Shown: positions 1-8,302, counted from the stretch's first letter. The stretch: 40,925 nucleotides of DNA from Rathayibacter sp. SD072 (GCF_017355185.1 NZ_JADILJ010000035.1:1-40925), one strand, 5' to 3'. A program made the numbers and translations. The notes: generated by a model not told the origin, from the letters alone.

Positions 1-602
1 AGCGCGCCGGTGCGCGAGAGGGTCCCGACGAGGGCGCCGTGGTGCAGCACCGGGGCGAAGTCGAGATCGGCCGCGACCATCAGGTCGAACGCCGCCCGGC
101 CGGTGGTCACGTCGTCCGCGTCGAGGGAGGGGGCGGCGTGGTGCACGAGATCGCCGAGCCTGGCGTCGGACAGGGCCGTCGCGAGGCGCGAAGCGGGGAC
201 GCAGCCCCTGACCGTCCCGTCCTCCTCCTGCACGACGAAGCCGTGCCCCTCGACCGCGGGCAGGATCGCGAGGGCCTGCTCGACCGTGGTGGCCGGATCG
301 GCGGTCAGGGCGCCCGAGAAGGCCACCGGCTGGTCCTTCACCCAGCGGATCGCGGCGTCGAGCGACTGGAGGGGCATGTCCTGCGGGAGGACGCCGAGAC
401 CCCCGCGACGGGCCAGGGCCGCCGCCAGCCGCGGCCCGGTCACGGAGTTCATGTTCGAGGAGACGAGGGGGATCGTCGCACCCGTGCCGTCGCCCGGTGC
501 GAGCGAGACGTCGAGCCGGCTCGTGACCGAGGAGCGGCCCGGCACGAGGAAGACGTCGGAGTAGGTGAGATCGCCTGTGGGGGTTCCGCCGGAGAAACGC
601 AT
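1..602 (-). CDS. guaB1: GuaB1-family IMP dehydrogenase-related protein (GMP reductase-like), 5' part only
   Basis: The reverse strand reads from an ATG at 602 down to the window edge without a stop, giving about 200 N-terminal residues. The protein begins MRFSGGTPTGDLTYSDVFLV and continues with an IMPDH-barrel start (PLVSSNMNSVTG, then RRGGLGVLPQDMP). From about residue 100 it has CBS-like sequence (DPATTVEQALAIL, GHGFVVQEEDGTVRG). This matches the actinobacterial GuaB1 family, which is related to IMP dehydrogenase and in mycobacteria acts as a GMP reductase (GMP to IMP, NADPH). The catalytic cysteine loop lies beyond the window, so activity cannot be judged. The gene is divergent from kgd. 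There is no good Shine-Dalgarno; a TACCGT hexamer sits 7 nt before the ATG, suggesting a leaderless mRNA. Forward-strand open frames over this stretch are shadows of it. Confidence 0.85.
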   Translation of the reverse strand, partial: MRFSGGTPTGDLTYSDVFLVPGRSSVTSRLDVSLAPGDGTGATIPLVSSNMNSVTGPRLAAALARRGGLGVLPQDMPLQSLDAAIRWVKDQPVAFSGALTADPATTVEQALAILPAVEGHGFVVQEEDGTVRGCVPASRLATALSDARLGDLVHHAAPSLDADDVTTGRAAFDLMVAADLDFAPVLHHGALVGTLSRTGA

Positions 603-609
603 GCCTCGA

Positions 610-615
610 ACGGTA
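610..615 (-). promoter_or_regulatory. Putative -10 element of guaB1 (leaderless)
   Basis: On the minus strand TACCGT fits TANNNT and is followed by 7 nt and then the ATG at 602. Transcription would begin at or next to the start codon. No clear -35 is visible. The spacing matches several other genes in this window. Confidence 0.4.
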
Positions 616-804
616 CTCCGACCCGCCCGCGGGGCTGCCGACCGAGATCCGGGATAGGCTTGACGACCGGGACGGGACCAGGCGACGAGGCCGGTCCTCA
701 CGGGCGAGGACGACGTTCTCGCAGGTGAGGTGCAGGCATCGAGGGATGCGCGGGCCCGTCCGGATGATCGAGGACGAATCAACGGAGAGAGTGGGCGATC
801 GGCT

Positions 805-3800
805 GTGTCGAGCCAATTGACCGGAGTGGGAACAGACCAGGGCGCGGAGGACTTCGGGGCCAACGAGTGGCTCGTGGAGGAGCTGTACGAGCAGTACAGC
901 GCCGACAAGGCCTCCGTGGACGAGTCCTGGTGGCCGATCCTGGAGCGCTACGGTCAGCAGCTGGCGGCGAAGTCGCCCGCCGCGGCAGCGCCTGCGGCCC
1001 CGGCCGCTCCGCCCCCCGCCGAGAAGCCCGCCGCGGCCGGCCCGTCGACGAGCGCAGGCGGTGCGGTGACCCATCCCGTCACCTCGCAGCAGCCGGGCGC
1101 CGCCCCCGTGTCGCGCACCACGTCCCAGGAGCCCAAGAAGGCCCCGATCCCCGCCGATGCACCCGTGGGCACGCCCGCCGCGGCCGAGGCGGAGGCGCAG
1201 GAGGAGGACGTCGTCACTCCCCTGCGCGGCATGGCGAAGAGCCTCGCGACCAACATGGACGCGAGCCTCACCATCCCCACCGCCACGAGCGTGCGCACGA
1301 TCCCGGCGAAGCTGATGATCGACAACCGCATCGTGATCAACAACCACCTGCGCCGCACGCGCGGCGGCAAGGTCTCGTTCACCCACCTGATCGGCTGGGC
1401 GCTCATCCGCGCGCTCAAGGACTTCCCGAGCCAGAACGTCTACTACGACGAGCCCGGCGGCAAGCCCTCGGTCGTCGCGCCGGCGCACGTCAACCTCGGC
1501 ATCGCGATCGACATGCCCAAGCCCGACGGCACCCGCGCGCTGCTCGTCCCGAGCATCAAGCGCGCCGACACCCTGAGCTTCACCGCCTACCTGTCGGCCT
1601 ACGAGGACCTCGTCAAGCGCGCCCGCGGCAACAAGCTCGTCGCCGGCGACTTCGCCGGGACCACCCTGTCGCTGACCAACCCGGGCGGCATCGGCACGGT
1701 CCACTCCGTGCCCCGCCTGATGAAGGGCCAGGGCTGCATCATCGGCGCCGGCGCGCTGGAGTACCCGGCCGAGTTCCAGGGCTCGTCCGAGAAGACGCTC
1801 ATCGAGCTGGGCATCGGCAAGACGATCACGCTCACCTCGACCTACGACCACCGCGTCATCCAGGGTGCGGGATCGGGCGAGTTCCTCAAGATCGTGCACG
1901 AGCTGCTGCTCGGCGGCCGCGGCTTCTACGAGGACATCTTCGCGGCGCTGCGCATCCCCTACGACCCGATCCACTGGTCGACCGACATCGCCGTCGACCT
2001 CGCCGAGCGCGTCTCGAAGACCTCGCGCGTGCAGGAGCTCATCAACTCGTTCCGCGTCCGCGGCCACCTCATGGCCGACGTCGACCCCCTCGAGTACGTG
2101 CAGCGATCGCACCCCGACCTCGCCATCGAGAGCCACGGGCTCACCTTCTGGGACCTCGACCGCGAGTTCGTGACCGACGGCTTCGGCGGCAAGCGCCAGC
2201 TCAAGCTGCGCGACATCCTCGGCATCCTGCGCGACTCCTACTGCCGCACCGTCGGCGTCGAGTACATGCACATCCAGGATCCGGAGCAGCGGGCCTGGAT
2301 GCAGCAGAAGCTCGAGCGCGGCTACGAGAAGCCAGGCCACGACGAGCAGCTGCGCATCCTCGGCCGCCTCAACGAGGCCGAGGCCTTCGAGACCTTCCTG
2401 CAGACGAAGTACGTCGGCCAGAAGCGCTTCTCGCTCGAGGGCGGCGAGTCGCTCATCGCCCTTTTGGACGCCGTCCTCCAGGGCGCCGCCGACGAGAAGC
2501 TGGACGAGGTCGCGATCGGCATGGCGCACCGCGGTCGCCTGAACGTGCTGACCAACATCGCCGGCAAGACCTACGGCCAGATCTTCCGCGAGTTCGAGGG
2601 GACCCAGGACCCCAAGACGGTCCAGGGCTCCGGAGACGTGAAGTACCACCTCGGCACCGAGGGCACGTTCCGCGGCGCCGGCGGCGAGGAGATCCCCGTC
2701 TACCTGGCGGCGAACCCCTCCCACCTCGAGGCCGTCAACGGCGTGCTCGAGGGCGTGGTCCGCGCCAAGCAGGACCGCAAGCCCATCGGCACCTTCACCA
2801 CCCTGCCGATCCTCGTCCACGGCGACGCGGCGATGGCGGGCCAGGGCGTGGTCGTCGAGACCCTGCAGATGTCGCAGCTGCGGGCCTACCGCACCGGCGG
2901 CACGATCCACATCAACATCAACAACCAGGTCGGCTTCACCACGCCTCCCCACGAGGCGCGCACCTCGATCTACTCCACCGACGGCGCGAAGACGATCCAG
3001 GCGCCGATCTTCCACGTGAACGGGGACGACCCCGAGGCCGTGGTCCACGTCGGCCAGCTCGCCTTCGAGTACCGCCAGCGGTTCCACCGCGACGTGGTCA
3101 TCGACCTCATCTGCTACCGCCGCCGCGGTCACAACGAGGGCGACGACCCCTCGATGACGCAGCCGCTGATGTACAGCCTGATCGAGGCCAAGCGCTCGGT
3201 GCGCAAGCTCTACACCGAGGCTCTCATCGGGCGCGGCGACATCAGCCAGGAGGAGTACGACCGCTCGCACCAGGACTTCCAGGACCGCCTGGAGCGCGCC
3301 TTCGCCGAGACCCACGCGGCGCAGACCGGGGCGATCCCGGTGATCTCGCCCGATGGCGACTCCGTGGCGGACCTCGAGCTGCCGGACGCGCAGCAGGGCG
3401 AGGACTACCCGGGCGAGCCCGAGAGCACGGGCGTGAAGGAGGAGGTCGTCCGCCTGATCGGCGACGCCTTCAACAACCCGCCCGAGGGCTTCACCGTGCA
3501 CCCCAAGCTCCAGCAGCTGCTGGCCAAGCGCCAGGAGATGAGCCGTTCCGGCTCCATCGACTGGGCGTTCGGCGAGCTGCTCGCGCTCGGCTCGCTCCTG
3601 ATCGAGGACACTCCGGTGCGCCTCGTCGGCCAGGACACCCGCCGCGGCACCTTCGTGCAGCGCCACGCGGTGCTGCACGACCGCGGCAACGGCCAGGAGT
3701 GGCTGCCGCTGATGAACCTGTCCGAGCAGCAGGCCCGCCTGTGGATCTACGACTCGCTGCTGTCGGAGTACGCGGCGATGGCGTTCGAGTACGGCTACTC

Positions 3801-4575
3801 GGTCGAGCGCCCCGACTCCCTCGTTCTGTGGGAGGCGCAGTTCGGCGACTTCGCCAACGGCGCCCAGATCGTGATCGACGAGTTCATCTCGTCGGCCGAG
3901 CAGAAGTGGGGCCAGCGCTCGTCGCTCGTCCTGCTGCTGCCGCACGGCTACGAGGGTCAGGGCCCCGACCACTCCTCCGCCCGCATCGAGCGCTACCTGC
4001 AGATGTGCGCCGAGAACAACATGACGGTCGCCCGCCCCTCGACCCCGGCGTCGTACTTCCACCTGCTGCGCCGTCAGGCCTACTCGCGCCCGCGCCGGCC
4101 CCTGATCGTCTTCACTCCGAAGGCGATGCTGCGACTGCGCGGAGCGTCGAGCGCCGTCGAGGACTTCACCTCGGGCCGCTTCGAGCCGGTGCTGGACGAC
4201 GCGCGGGTGCAGGACGCCTCCGCCGTCAAGCGCGTGCTGCTGCACGCCGGCAAGGTGCACTACGACCTCAAGGCGGAGCTCGAGAAGAAGCCGGACGACG
4301 GCATCGCCCTCGTGCGCCTCGAGCAGTACTACCCGGCTCCGATCGAGGGGCTGCGCGCGATCGCGGAGCGCTACCCCGACGCGGAGCTGGTGTGGGTGCA
4401 GGACGAGCCCGAGAACCAGGGCGCCTGGCCGTTCATCGCGCTCGAGGTCGCTCCGCAGCTCGGCCGCCCGATCCGGGTCGTGTCCCGTCCGTCGGCGGCG
4501 TCCCCCGCCGCCGGATCGGCCAAGCGCCACGCCTCGGAGCAGGCCGACCTGCTGTCGAGGGCCCTCACCCGCTGA
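805..4575 (+). CDS. kgd: Multifunctional 2-oxoglutarate dehydrogenase/decarboxylase E1 with fused succinyltransferase (E2) domain, Kgd
   Basis: Protein of 1256 aa, close to mycobacterial Kgd. It converts 2-oxoglutarate toward succinyl-CoA in the TCA cycle with TPP and Mg. Order of parts: an N-terminal E1o segment (about 10-45, EDFGANEWLVEELYEQY); an Ala/Pro-rich linker (about 55-130); an E2 acyltransferase core without a lipoyl domain (about 135-360, active-site DHRVIQG with His349); and the E1 TPP region (about 370-1256), with MAHRGRLNVLTN near 573 and GDAAMAGQG near 673. The GTG at 805 (MSSQLTGVGTDQ) is chosen because the conserved N-terminus begins there and GGAGAGAG lies upstream at 784-791. 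The frame stays open to a GTG at 730, but those 25 extra residues look unlike the family. The gene is monocistronic and convergent with rsrA across a large hairpin. The actinobacterial fused E2-E1 layout is normal here. GarA-type control is known in mycobacteria, but garA is not in the window. Confidence 0.95.
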   Translation: MSSQLTGVGTDQGAEDFGANEWLVEELYEQYSADKASVDESWWPILERYGQQLAAKSPAAAAPAAPAAPPPAEKPAAAGPSTSAGGAVTHPVTSQQPGAAPVSRTTSQEPKKAPIPADAPVGTPAAAEAEAQEEDVVTPLRGMAKSLATNMDASLTIPTATSVRTIPAKLMIDNRIVINNHLRRTRGGKVSFTHLIGWALIRALKDFPSQNVYYDEPGGKPSVVAPAHVNLGIAIDMPKPDGTRALLVPSIKRADTLSFTAYLSAYEDLVKRARGNKLVAGDFAGTTLSLTNPGGIGTVHSVPRLMKGQGCIIGAGALEYPAEFQGSSEKTLIELGIGKTITLTSTYDHRVIQGAGSGEFLKIVHELLLGGRGFYEDIFAALRIPYDPIHWSTDIAVDLAERVSKTSRVQELINSFRVRGHLMADVDPLEYVQRSHPDLAIESHGLTFWDLDREFVTDGFGGKRQLKLRDILGILRDSYCRTVGVEYMHIQDPEQRAWMQQKLERGYEKPGHDEQLRILGRLNEAEAFETFLQTKYVGQKRFSLEGGESLIALLDAVLQGAADEKLDEVAIGMAHRGRLNVLTNIAGKTYGQIFREFEGTQDPKTVQGSGDVKYHLGTEGTFRGAGGEEIPVYLAANPSHLEAVNGVLEGVVRAKQDRKPIGTFTTLPILVHGDAAMAGQGVVVETLQMSQLRAYRTGGTIHININNQVGFTTPPHEARTSIYSTDGAKTIQAPIFHVNGDDPEAVVHVGQLAFEYRQRFHRDVVIDLICYRRRGHNEGDDPSMTQPLMYSLIEAKRSVRKLYTEALIGRGDISQEEYDRSHQDFQDRLERAFAETHAAQTGAIPVISPDGDSVADLELPDAQQGEDYPGEPESTGVKEEVVRLIGDAFNNPPEGFTVHPKLQQLLAKRQEMSRSGSIDWAFGELLALGSLLIEDTPVRLVGQDTRRGTFVQRHAVLHDRGNGQEWLPLMNLSEQQARLWIYDSLLSEYAAMAFEYGYSVERPDSLVLWEAQFGDFANGAQIVIDEFISSAEQKWGQRSSLVLLLPHGYEGQGPDHSSARIERYLQMCAENNMTVARPSTPASYFHLLRRQAYSRPRRPLIVFTPKAMLRLRGASSAVEDFTSGRFEPVLDDARVQDASAVKRVLLHAGKVHYDLKAELEKKPDDGIALVRLEQYYPAPIEGLRAIAERYPDAELVWVQDEPENQGAWPFIALEVAPQLGRPIRVVSRPSAASPAAGSAKRHASEQADLLSRALTR

Positions 4576-4576
4576 G

Positions 4577-4653
4577 CTCCGGCTCGTGAAACGACGTTCG
4601 GCTCGTCAGAACCTCAAGTTCTGACGAGCCGAACGTGTTCCTGCGAGCCGGAG
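4577..4653. terminator. Two-tier palindrome between convergent kgd and rsrA (probable bidirectional terminator or REP-like element)
   Basis: The inner stem is a perfect 19-bp inverted repeat (4594-4612 with 4618-4636) around the 5-nt loop CTCAA. Outside it a second perfect 10-bp pair (4577-4586 with 4644-4653, CTCCGGCTCG/CGAGCCGGAG) is separated from the inner stem by 7-nt internal loops. It starts directly after the kgd stop codon. There is no U-tract on either strand, so classical intrinsic termination is not assured. The motif GGCTCGT occurs in both tiers, which hints at a mobile or repetitive palindromic unit. Confidence 0.7.
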
Positions 4654-4749
4654 TGTGCGCGCCGAGGGCCGAGCGCCGAGGGGCGGCGAGCCCAGCGGAG
4701 TCGCCTTCCCGTGCCGGACGCGCGAGCGCGCCGGCCTGGAGGGTGCCGG

Positions 4750-5013
4750 CTACGCGCTGACGGACGCCGTCGAGTGCGTCGCCTGCGCGTCGCGCAGCAT
4801 GCCGAGCACCTGGGCGCGGAGGTCCTCCGGCGCCGTCTCCTTGCACGCGCGCTGGACCGCGACGGTCAGCACGACGCCGACCTTCGCCTCGCCGGAGCAG
4901 TCCGGGCAGTTCGCCATGTGCTCGCGGATGTCGGCGGCGTCCTCCTTGCACAGCTCGTTGTGCAGGTACTCCTCGAGTTCTGCCTTCGCCTTGGTGCAAC
5001 CGCAGTCGGTCAT
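4750..5013 (-). CDS. rsrA: Zinc-binding anti-sigma factor of the RsrA/RshA family
   Basis: Protein of 87 aa that binds SigR in the reduced state and releases it when its thiols are oxidised. The ZAS motif is present: His32-x3-Cys36-x2-Cys39 ([10 protein letters not shown]). Extra cysteines at 4, 6, 22 and 57 include the N-terminal pair expected in the RsrA type. The start ATG (5013-5011) overlaps the sigR stop as ATGA, so translation is coupled to sigR. GGGAG lies about 8 nt upstream inside sigR. Partner and role follow from the gene pairing and the cysteine pattern; the metal site is inferred from the family. Confidence 0.93.
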   Translation of the reverse strand: MTDCGCTKAKAELEEYLHNELCKEDAADIREHMANCPDCSGEAKVGVVLTVAVQRACKETAPEDLRAQVLGMLRDAQATHSTASVSA

Positions 5014-5825
5014 TTCGTGCTCCCGGAAGTGAAAGCGGCGCGGAACCCGCGCTCGCGTGCGTAGTCGGTGAGTCGTTCGCGCAGCATGCGGCGGCCGCGG
5101 TGCAGCCGGCTCATGACGGTCCCGACGGGGGTCTTCATGATGTCCGCGATCTCCTGGTAGGAGAATCCCTCGACATCGGCGAAATACACGGCGAGCCGGA
5201 AGTCCTCCGGGATCGCCTGCAGGGCCTCCTTGACGGCGGTGTCGGGGAGGTGGTCGATCGCCTCGGCCTCCGCCGAGCGGCTCGAGGTGGCCGTCGTCGA
5301 CTCGGCACCGCCCAGCTGCCAGTCCTCGAGCTCGTCGATGGCGCTCTGGTACGGCTCGCGCTGCTTCTTGCGGTACGAGTTGATGAAGGTGTTGGTGAGG
5401 ATCCGGTAGAGCCACGCCTTGAGGTTCGTGCCCTGCTCGAACTGGCGGAACGCTCCGAAAGCCTTGGCGAACGTCTCCTGGACGAGGTCCTGGGCGTCCG
5501 AGGGGTTCTTCGTCATCCGCAGACCGGCCGCGTAGAGCTGGTCGATGAAGGGGAGAGCCTGCTGCTCGAAGAGCGCGCGGAGGTCGACGGGGGCGTCGGG
5601 CTCGACGGTCGCGGCGTCGTCGAGGGACTCCTCGACGGTCTCCTCGATCGTCTGCTCCGCCTCGTCGGGCGCCGGCGCCTCGGCGGCGGTGCGGGGGCGT
5701 GTGGTGTCGTCGCGTGTCATCACAAGCGATCCTAAGCCGCGGGGGCTCGCGAGCACCGGGGTTGCCACTGCGCTCGGGAGCCGCGGGGGACGCTCGAGGA
5801 CCGCTTCCGCTGATGCTGACGCCAT
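5010..5825 (-). CDS. sigR: ECF RNA polymerase sigma factor SigR/SigH (thiol-oxidative stress), with long and short start options
   Basis: Two starts are plausible. The ATG at 5825 has an excellent GGAGG 6 nt upstream and gives 271 aa. The ATG at 5720 (MTRDDTTRP) gives 236 aa and carries a -10-like TAGGAT 8 nt before it. The conserved sigma body follows both: region 2 ([17 protein letters not shown], then [20 protein letters not shown]) and region 4 with a helix-turn-helix ([20 protein letters not shown]). Between the two starts lies a low-complexity extension of 35 residues. In Streptomyces coelicolor, σR is likewise made as a stable short form and an unstable N-terminally extended form from an autoregulated promoter, and this layout matches. 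The downstream partner is rsrA (ATGA overlap). The gene is divergent from aroA. Targets would be thioredoxin and other thiol-homeostasis genes, by family knowledge. Confidence 0.93.
   Translation of the reverse strand: MASASAEAVLERPPRLPSAVATPVLASPRGLGSLVMTRDDTTRPRTAAEAPAPDEAEQTIEETVEESLDDAATVEPDAPVDLRALFEQQALPFIDQLYAAGLRMTKNPSDAQDLVQETFAKAFGAFRQFEQGTNLKAWLYRILTNTFINSYRKKQREPYQSAIDELEDWQLGGAESTTATSSRSAEAEAIDHLPDTAVKEALQAIPEDFRLAVYFADVEGFSYQEIADIMKTPVGTVMSRLHRGRRMLRERLTDYARERGFRAAFTSGSTK
5729..5734 (-). promoter_or_regulatory. Putative sigR promoter p1 -10 (leaderless short form)
   Basis: TAGGAT on the minus strand fits TANNNT and ends 8 nt before the internal ATG at 5720. It would produce a leaderless mRNA encoding only the 236-aa form. 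No convincing -35 is seen. Confidence 0.4.
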
Positions 5826-5853
5826 GCTCCGCCTCCGTTCCTCCCCTGCCGAC

Positions 5854-5859
5854 TATCCT
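5854..5859 (+). promoter_or_regulatory. Putative -10 element of aroA (leaderless)
   Basis: TATCCT on the plus strand stands 8 nt before the aroA ATG at 5868. aroA has no Shine-Dalgarno in this gap, so a leaderless transcript is likely. The element overlaps the initiation region of the sigR p2 promoter on the opposite strand. Confidence 0.4.
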
Positions 5860-5862
5860 GAT

Positions 5863-5888
5863 AACCGATGGTCTTCTCGCGTTATTCC
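5863..5888 (-). promoter_or_regulatory. SigR-type autoregulatory promoter p2 of sigR
   Basis: On the minus strand GGAAT (5888-5884) is followed by exactly 18 nt and then GTT (5865-5863). This is the consensus recognised by SigR/SigH sigma factors (GGAAT-N18-GTT). Predicted transcription starts near 5855, about 30 nt before the ATG at 5825, whose GGAGG lies in the leader. The element overlaps the 5' end of aroA on the other strand. Confidence 0.75.
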
Positions 5889-7223
5889 GCTCCCGAGTTC
5901 GATCCGTACGGCGACGCCCGCGCGCTCCCCGGAGAGGACGACTGGTCGGCGCCCACGGCACCCGGTGCGCTCGACGCGGTCGTCGAGCTCCCCGGCTCCA
6001 AGTCGCTGACGAACCGCGAGCTCGTGCTGTCGGCGCTCGCCTCGGCTCCGTCGACGCTCCGCGCACCGCTGCACTCCCGCGACAGCGCACTGATGATCGA
6101 GGCGCTCCGGTCGCTCGGCACCGGGGTGAGCGAGTCGGGCGCGACCGGCGCGTTCGGCGCCGACCTCGTCGTCGATCCCGCCGACGAGCTGCTGGGCTCC
6201 ACGACGATCGACTGCGGACTCGCGGGCACGGTCATGCGCTTCGTCCCGCCGCTGGCGGGACTGGCGCTGGGTCCGACCACCTTCGACGGCGACGCGTACG
6301 CCTACAAGCGGCCGATGGGCGCGACGATCGCGTCCCTCCGCTCCCTGGGCGTCGATGTGGCCGACGACGGCCGCGGCTCCCTCCCCTTCACGGTGCACGG
6401 CTCCGGCTCGGTGCGCGGCGGCGATGTCACCGTCGACGCCTCCCGCTCGAGCCAGTTCGTCTCGGCGCTGCTGCTCGCGGGCGCCCGCTTCGACGAGGGC
6501 CTGCACCTGCGCCACGTCGGCGACCGCCTCCCCAGCCAGCCGCACATCGACATGACGATCGCGTCCCTCGCGGCGCGCGGTGTCGTCGTCGGCACGCCGG
6601 CTCCCGGCGAGTGGACGGTCGAGCCCCAGGAGATCTCGGGGGCCGACGTGCTGCTCGAGCCCGACCTCTCGAACGCCGCGCCCTTCCTGGCCGCGGCGCT
6701 CGTGACGGGCGGCCGGGTGCGCCTGCGCAACTGGCCCGCGACCACGACGCAGGTCGGCGCCCACCTCGAGCGCTTCCTCCCCCTCTTCGGCGCGACGGTC
6801 GAGCGCGACGGCGGCGACCTCGTCGTCACCGGCGGCGCCGAGATCCTCGGAGTCGACCTCGACCTGTCGGAGGGGGGCGAGCTCGCTCCGGCCCTGGCCG
6901 CACTGGCCGCACTCGCCTCGACTCCGAGCACGCTCACCGGCATCGGCCACATCCGGCACCACGAGACCGACCGCCTCGCCGCCCTCGCGGCCGAGATCAC
7001 CGGCCTCGGCGGCTCCGTCACCGAGCTCGAGGACGGCCTGCGGCTCGAGCCCGCCCCGCTCCACGGCGGTCGCTGGCGCACCTACTCCGACCACCGCATG
7101 GCCCACGCCGGAGCGATCATCGGACTGGTCGTGCCCGGAGTGGCGATCGAGGACATCGCGACGACGTCCAAGACCCTCCCGCAGTTCCCCGAGCTGTGGC
7201 GCGCACTGGCGGGATCGGTCTAG
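5868..7223 (+). CDS. aroA: 3-phosphoshikimate 1-carboxyvinyltransferase (EPSP synthase)
   Basis: Protein of 451 aa, normal length. It transfers enolpyruvyl from PEP to shikimate 3-phosphate in chorismate synthesis in the cytosol. Visible motifs: LPGSKSLTNR (41-50, Lys45 binds substrate); DCGLAGTVMRF in the PEP-binding loop; the S3P-contacting SSQFVSALLLAG; a catalytic Asp in EPDLSNAAPF; RHHETDRLAAL; and C-terminal DHRMAHAGAI. About 30 residues precede the fold. It is the first gene of aroA-rsgA-bcp, with rsgA starting 2 nt after its stop. It is divergent from sigR with interlocking promoters. Confidence 0.95.
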   Translation: MVFSRYSAPEFDPYGDARALPGEDDWSAPTAPGALDAVVELPGSKSLTNRELVLSALASAPSTLRAPLHSRDSALMIEALRSLGTGVSESGATGAFGADLVVDPADELLGSTTIDCGLAGTVMRFVPPLAGLALGPTTFDGDAYAYKRPMGATIASLRSLGVDVADDGRGSLPFTVHGSGSVRGGDVTVDASRSSQFVSALLLAGARFDEGLHLRHVGDRLPSQPHIDMTIASLAARGVVVGTPAPGEWTVEPQEISGADVLLEPDLSNAAPFLAAALVTGGRVRLRNWPATTTQVGAHLERFLPLFGATVERDGGDLVVTGGAEILGVDLDLSEGGELAPALAALAALASTPSTLTGIGHIRHHETDRLAALAAEITGLGGSVTELEDGLRLEPAPLHGGRWRTYSDHRMAHAGAIIGLVVPGVAIEDIATTSKTLPQFPELWRALAGSV

Positions 7224-7225
7224 CC

Positions 7226-8302
7226 GTGTCCTGGTGGACCGACAGCGGCCTGGACGCCGACGGAGTGCTCGACGACTTCGACGGCTACGACGAATCGGAT
7301 GCGAGGGTCCGGCCGAACCCCAAGGGCACGAAGCCGCGGACCAAGAACCGGCCCAGCTACGAGGACGCCGAGATCGCGATGGTCCTCGGAGTCGACCGCG
7401 GCCGCTACACGGTGATGATCGGCGACGGCACGCCGGAGGAGCACGAGTTCACCGCCGCCAGGGCCCGGGAGCTCCGCCGCCAGGCGATCGTCGCGGGCGA
7501 CCGGGTGGACGTCGTCGGCGACACCACGGGCGACGAGGGCACCCTCGCCCGGATCGTGCGGATCCGCGAGCGCTCGACGCTGCTGCGCCGCAGTGCCGAC
7601 GACACCGACGCGATCGAGCGCGTCATCGTCGCGAACGCCGACCAGATGCTCTGCGTCGTCGCCGCCGCCGACCCCGAGCCGCGCACCCGGCTCGTCGACC
7701 GCTACCTGGTCGCCGCGTTCGACGCCGGCATCACGCCGATGCTCTGCATCACCAAGACCGACCTGGCCGACCCGGCCCCGTTCCTGAAGAACTTCGAGGG
7801 CCTGGACCTGCGCGTGTTCCTCTCGAGCCAGGACGAGCCCCCGGTCGACGAGATCGCCGAGGCGCTGCTCGGCCACGAGACGGTCGTCGTGGGCCACTCC
7901 GGCGTCGGCAAGTCCACGCTCGTGAACAAGCTGGTCCCGGATGCGCACCGCGCCACCGGCCACGTGAACACGGTGACCGGACGGGGCCGCCACACCTCCT
8001 CCTCCACCGTCTCGCTCCGCGTGGAGCGCGGCGACCGGCACGGCTGGGTGATCGACACCCCCGGTGTCCGCTCGTTCGGACTCGGCCACGTGAACACCGA
8101 CAACATCCTCGGGGCCTTCACCACCCTCGCCGTCCTGGCCGAGGACTGCCCCCGCGGCTGCACGCACCTCCCGGACTCCCCCGACTGCGCGATCGTCGAG
8201 GCCGTCGAGAAGGGCCTGCTCGGCGCGAGCGGTCCCGAGCGCCTCGACTCGCTGCAGCGGCTCCTGACCACCTTCGCCCCCTCCGACGGAAGCAGACGAT
8301 GA
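7226..8302 (+). CDS. rsgA: Ribosome small subunit-dependent GTPase A (RsgA/YjeQ)
   Basis: Protein of 358 aa from the GTG at 7226. It assists late 30S maturation through GTP hydrolysis. The G motifs have the circular permutation typical of RsgA: G4 ITKTD (175-179), then G1 GHSGVGKST (223-231), then G3 DTPG (277-280). An OB-like domain precedes them (about 50-115). The C-terminal zinc knuckle is visible as Cys308, Cys312, His314 and Cys321. The first 45 residues are charged and variable. The start follows the aroA stop by 2 nt and the stop overlaps the bcp start (ATGA), so translation is probably coupled. The frame is open far upstream through aroA, but that part is only a shadow. Confidence 0.95.
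   Translation: MSWWTDSGLDADGVLDDFDGYDESDARVRPNPKGTKPRTKNRPSYEDAEIAMVLGVDRGRYTVMIGDGTPEEHEFTAARARELRRQAIVAGDRVDVVGDTTGDEGTLARIVRIRERSTLLRRSADDTDAIERVIVANADQMLCVVAAADPEPRTRLVDRYLVAAFDAGITPMLCITKTDLADPAPFLKNFEGLDLRVFLSSQDEPPVDEIAEALLGHETVVVGHSGVGKSTLVNKLVPDAHRATGHVNTVTGRGRHTSSSTVSLRVERGDRHGWVIDTPGVRSFGLGHVNTDNILGAFTTLAVLAEDCPRGCTHLPDSPDCAIVEAVEKGLLGASGPERLDSLQRLLTTFAPSDGSRR

Noticed and set aside
10-728. Two forward open frames over the first 700 bases
   Set aside because: They are antisense to the guaB1 coding frame, which has clear family similarity; the forward products are low-complexity Arg/Gly sequence.
867-4589. A 1240-codon open frame parallel to kgd
   Set aside because: An arginine/proline-rich frame shift of kgd, an artefact of high GC.
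5699-7225. Long upstream extension of the rsgA frame through aroA
   Set aside because: The conserved RsgA protein begins at the GTG at 7226; the extension is Arg-rich shadow sequence of aroA.
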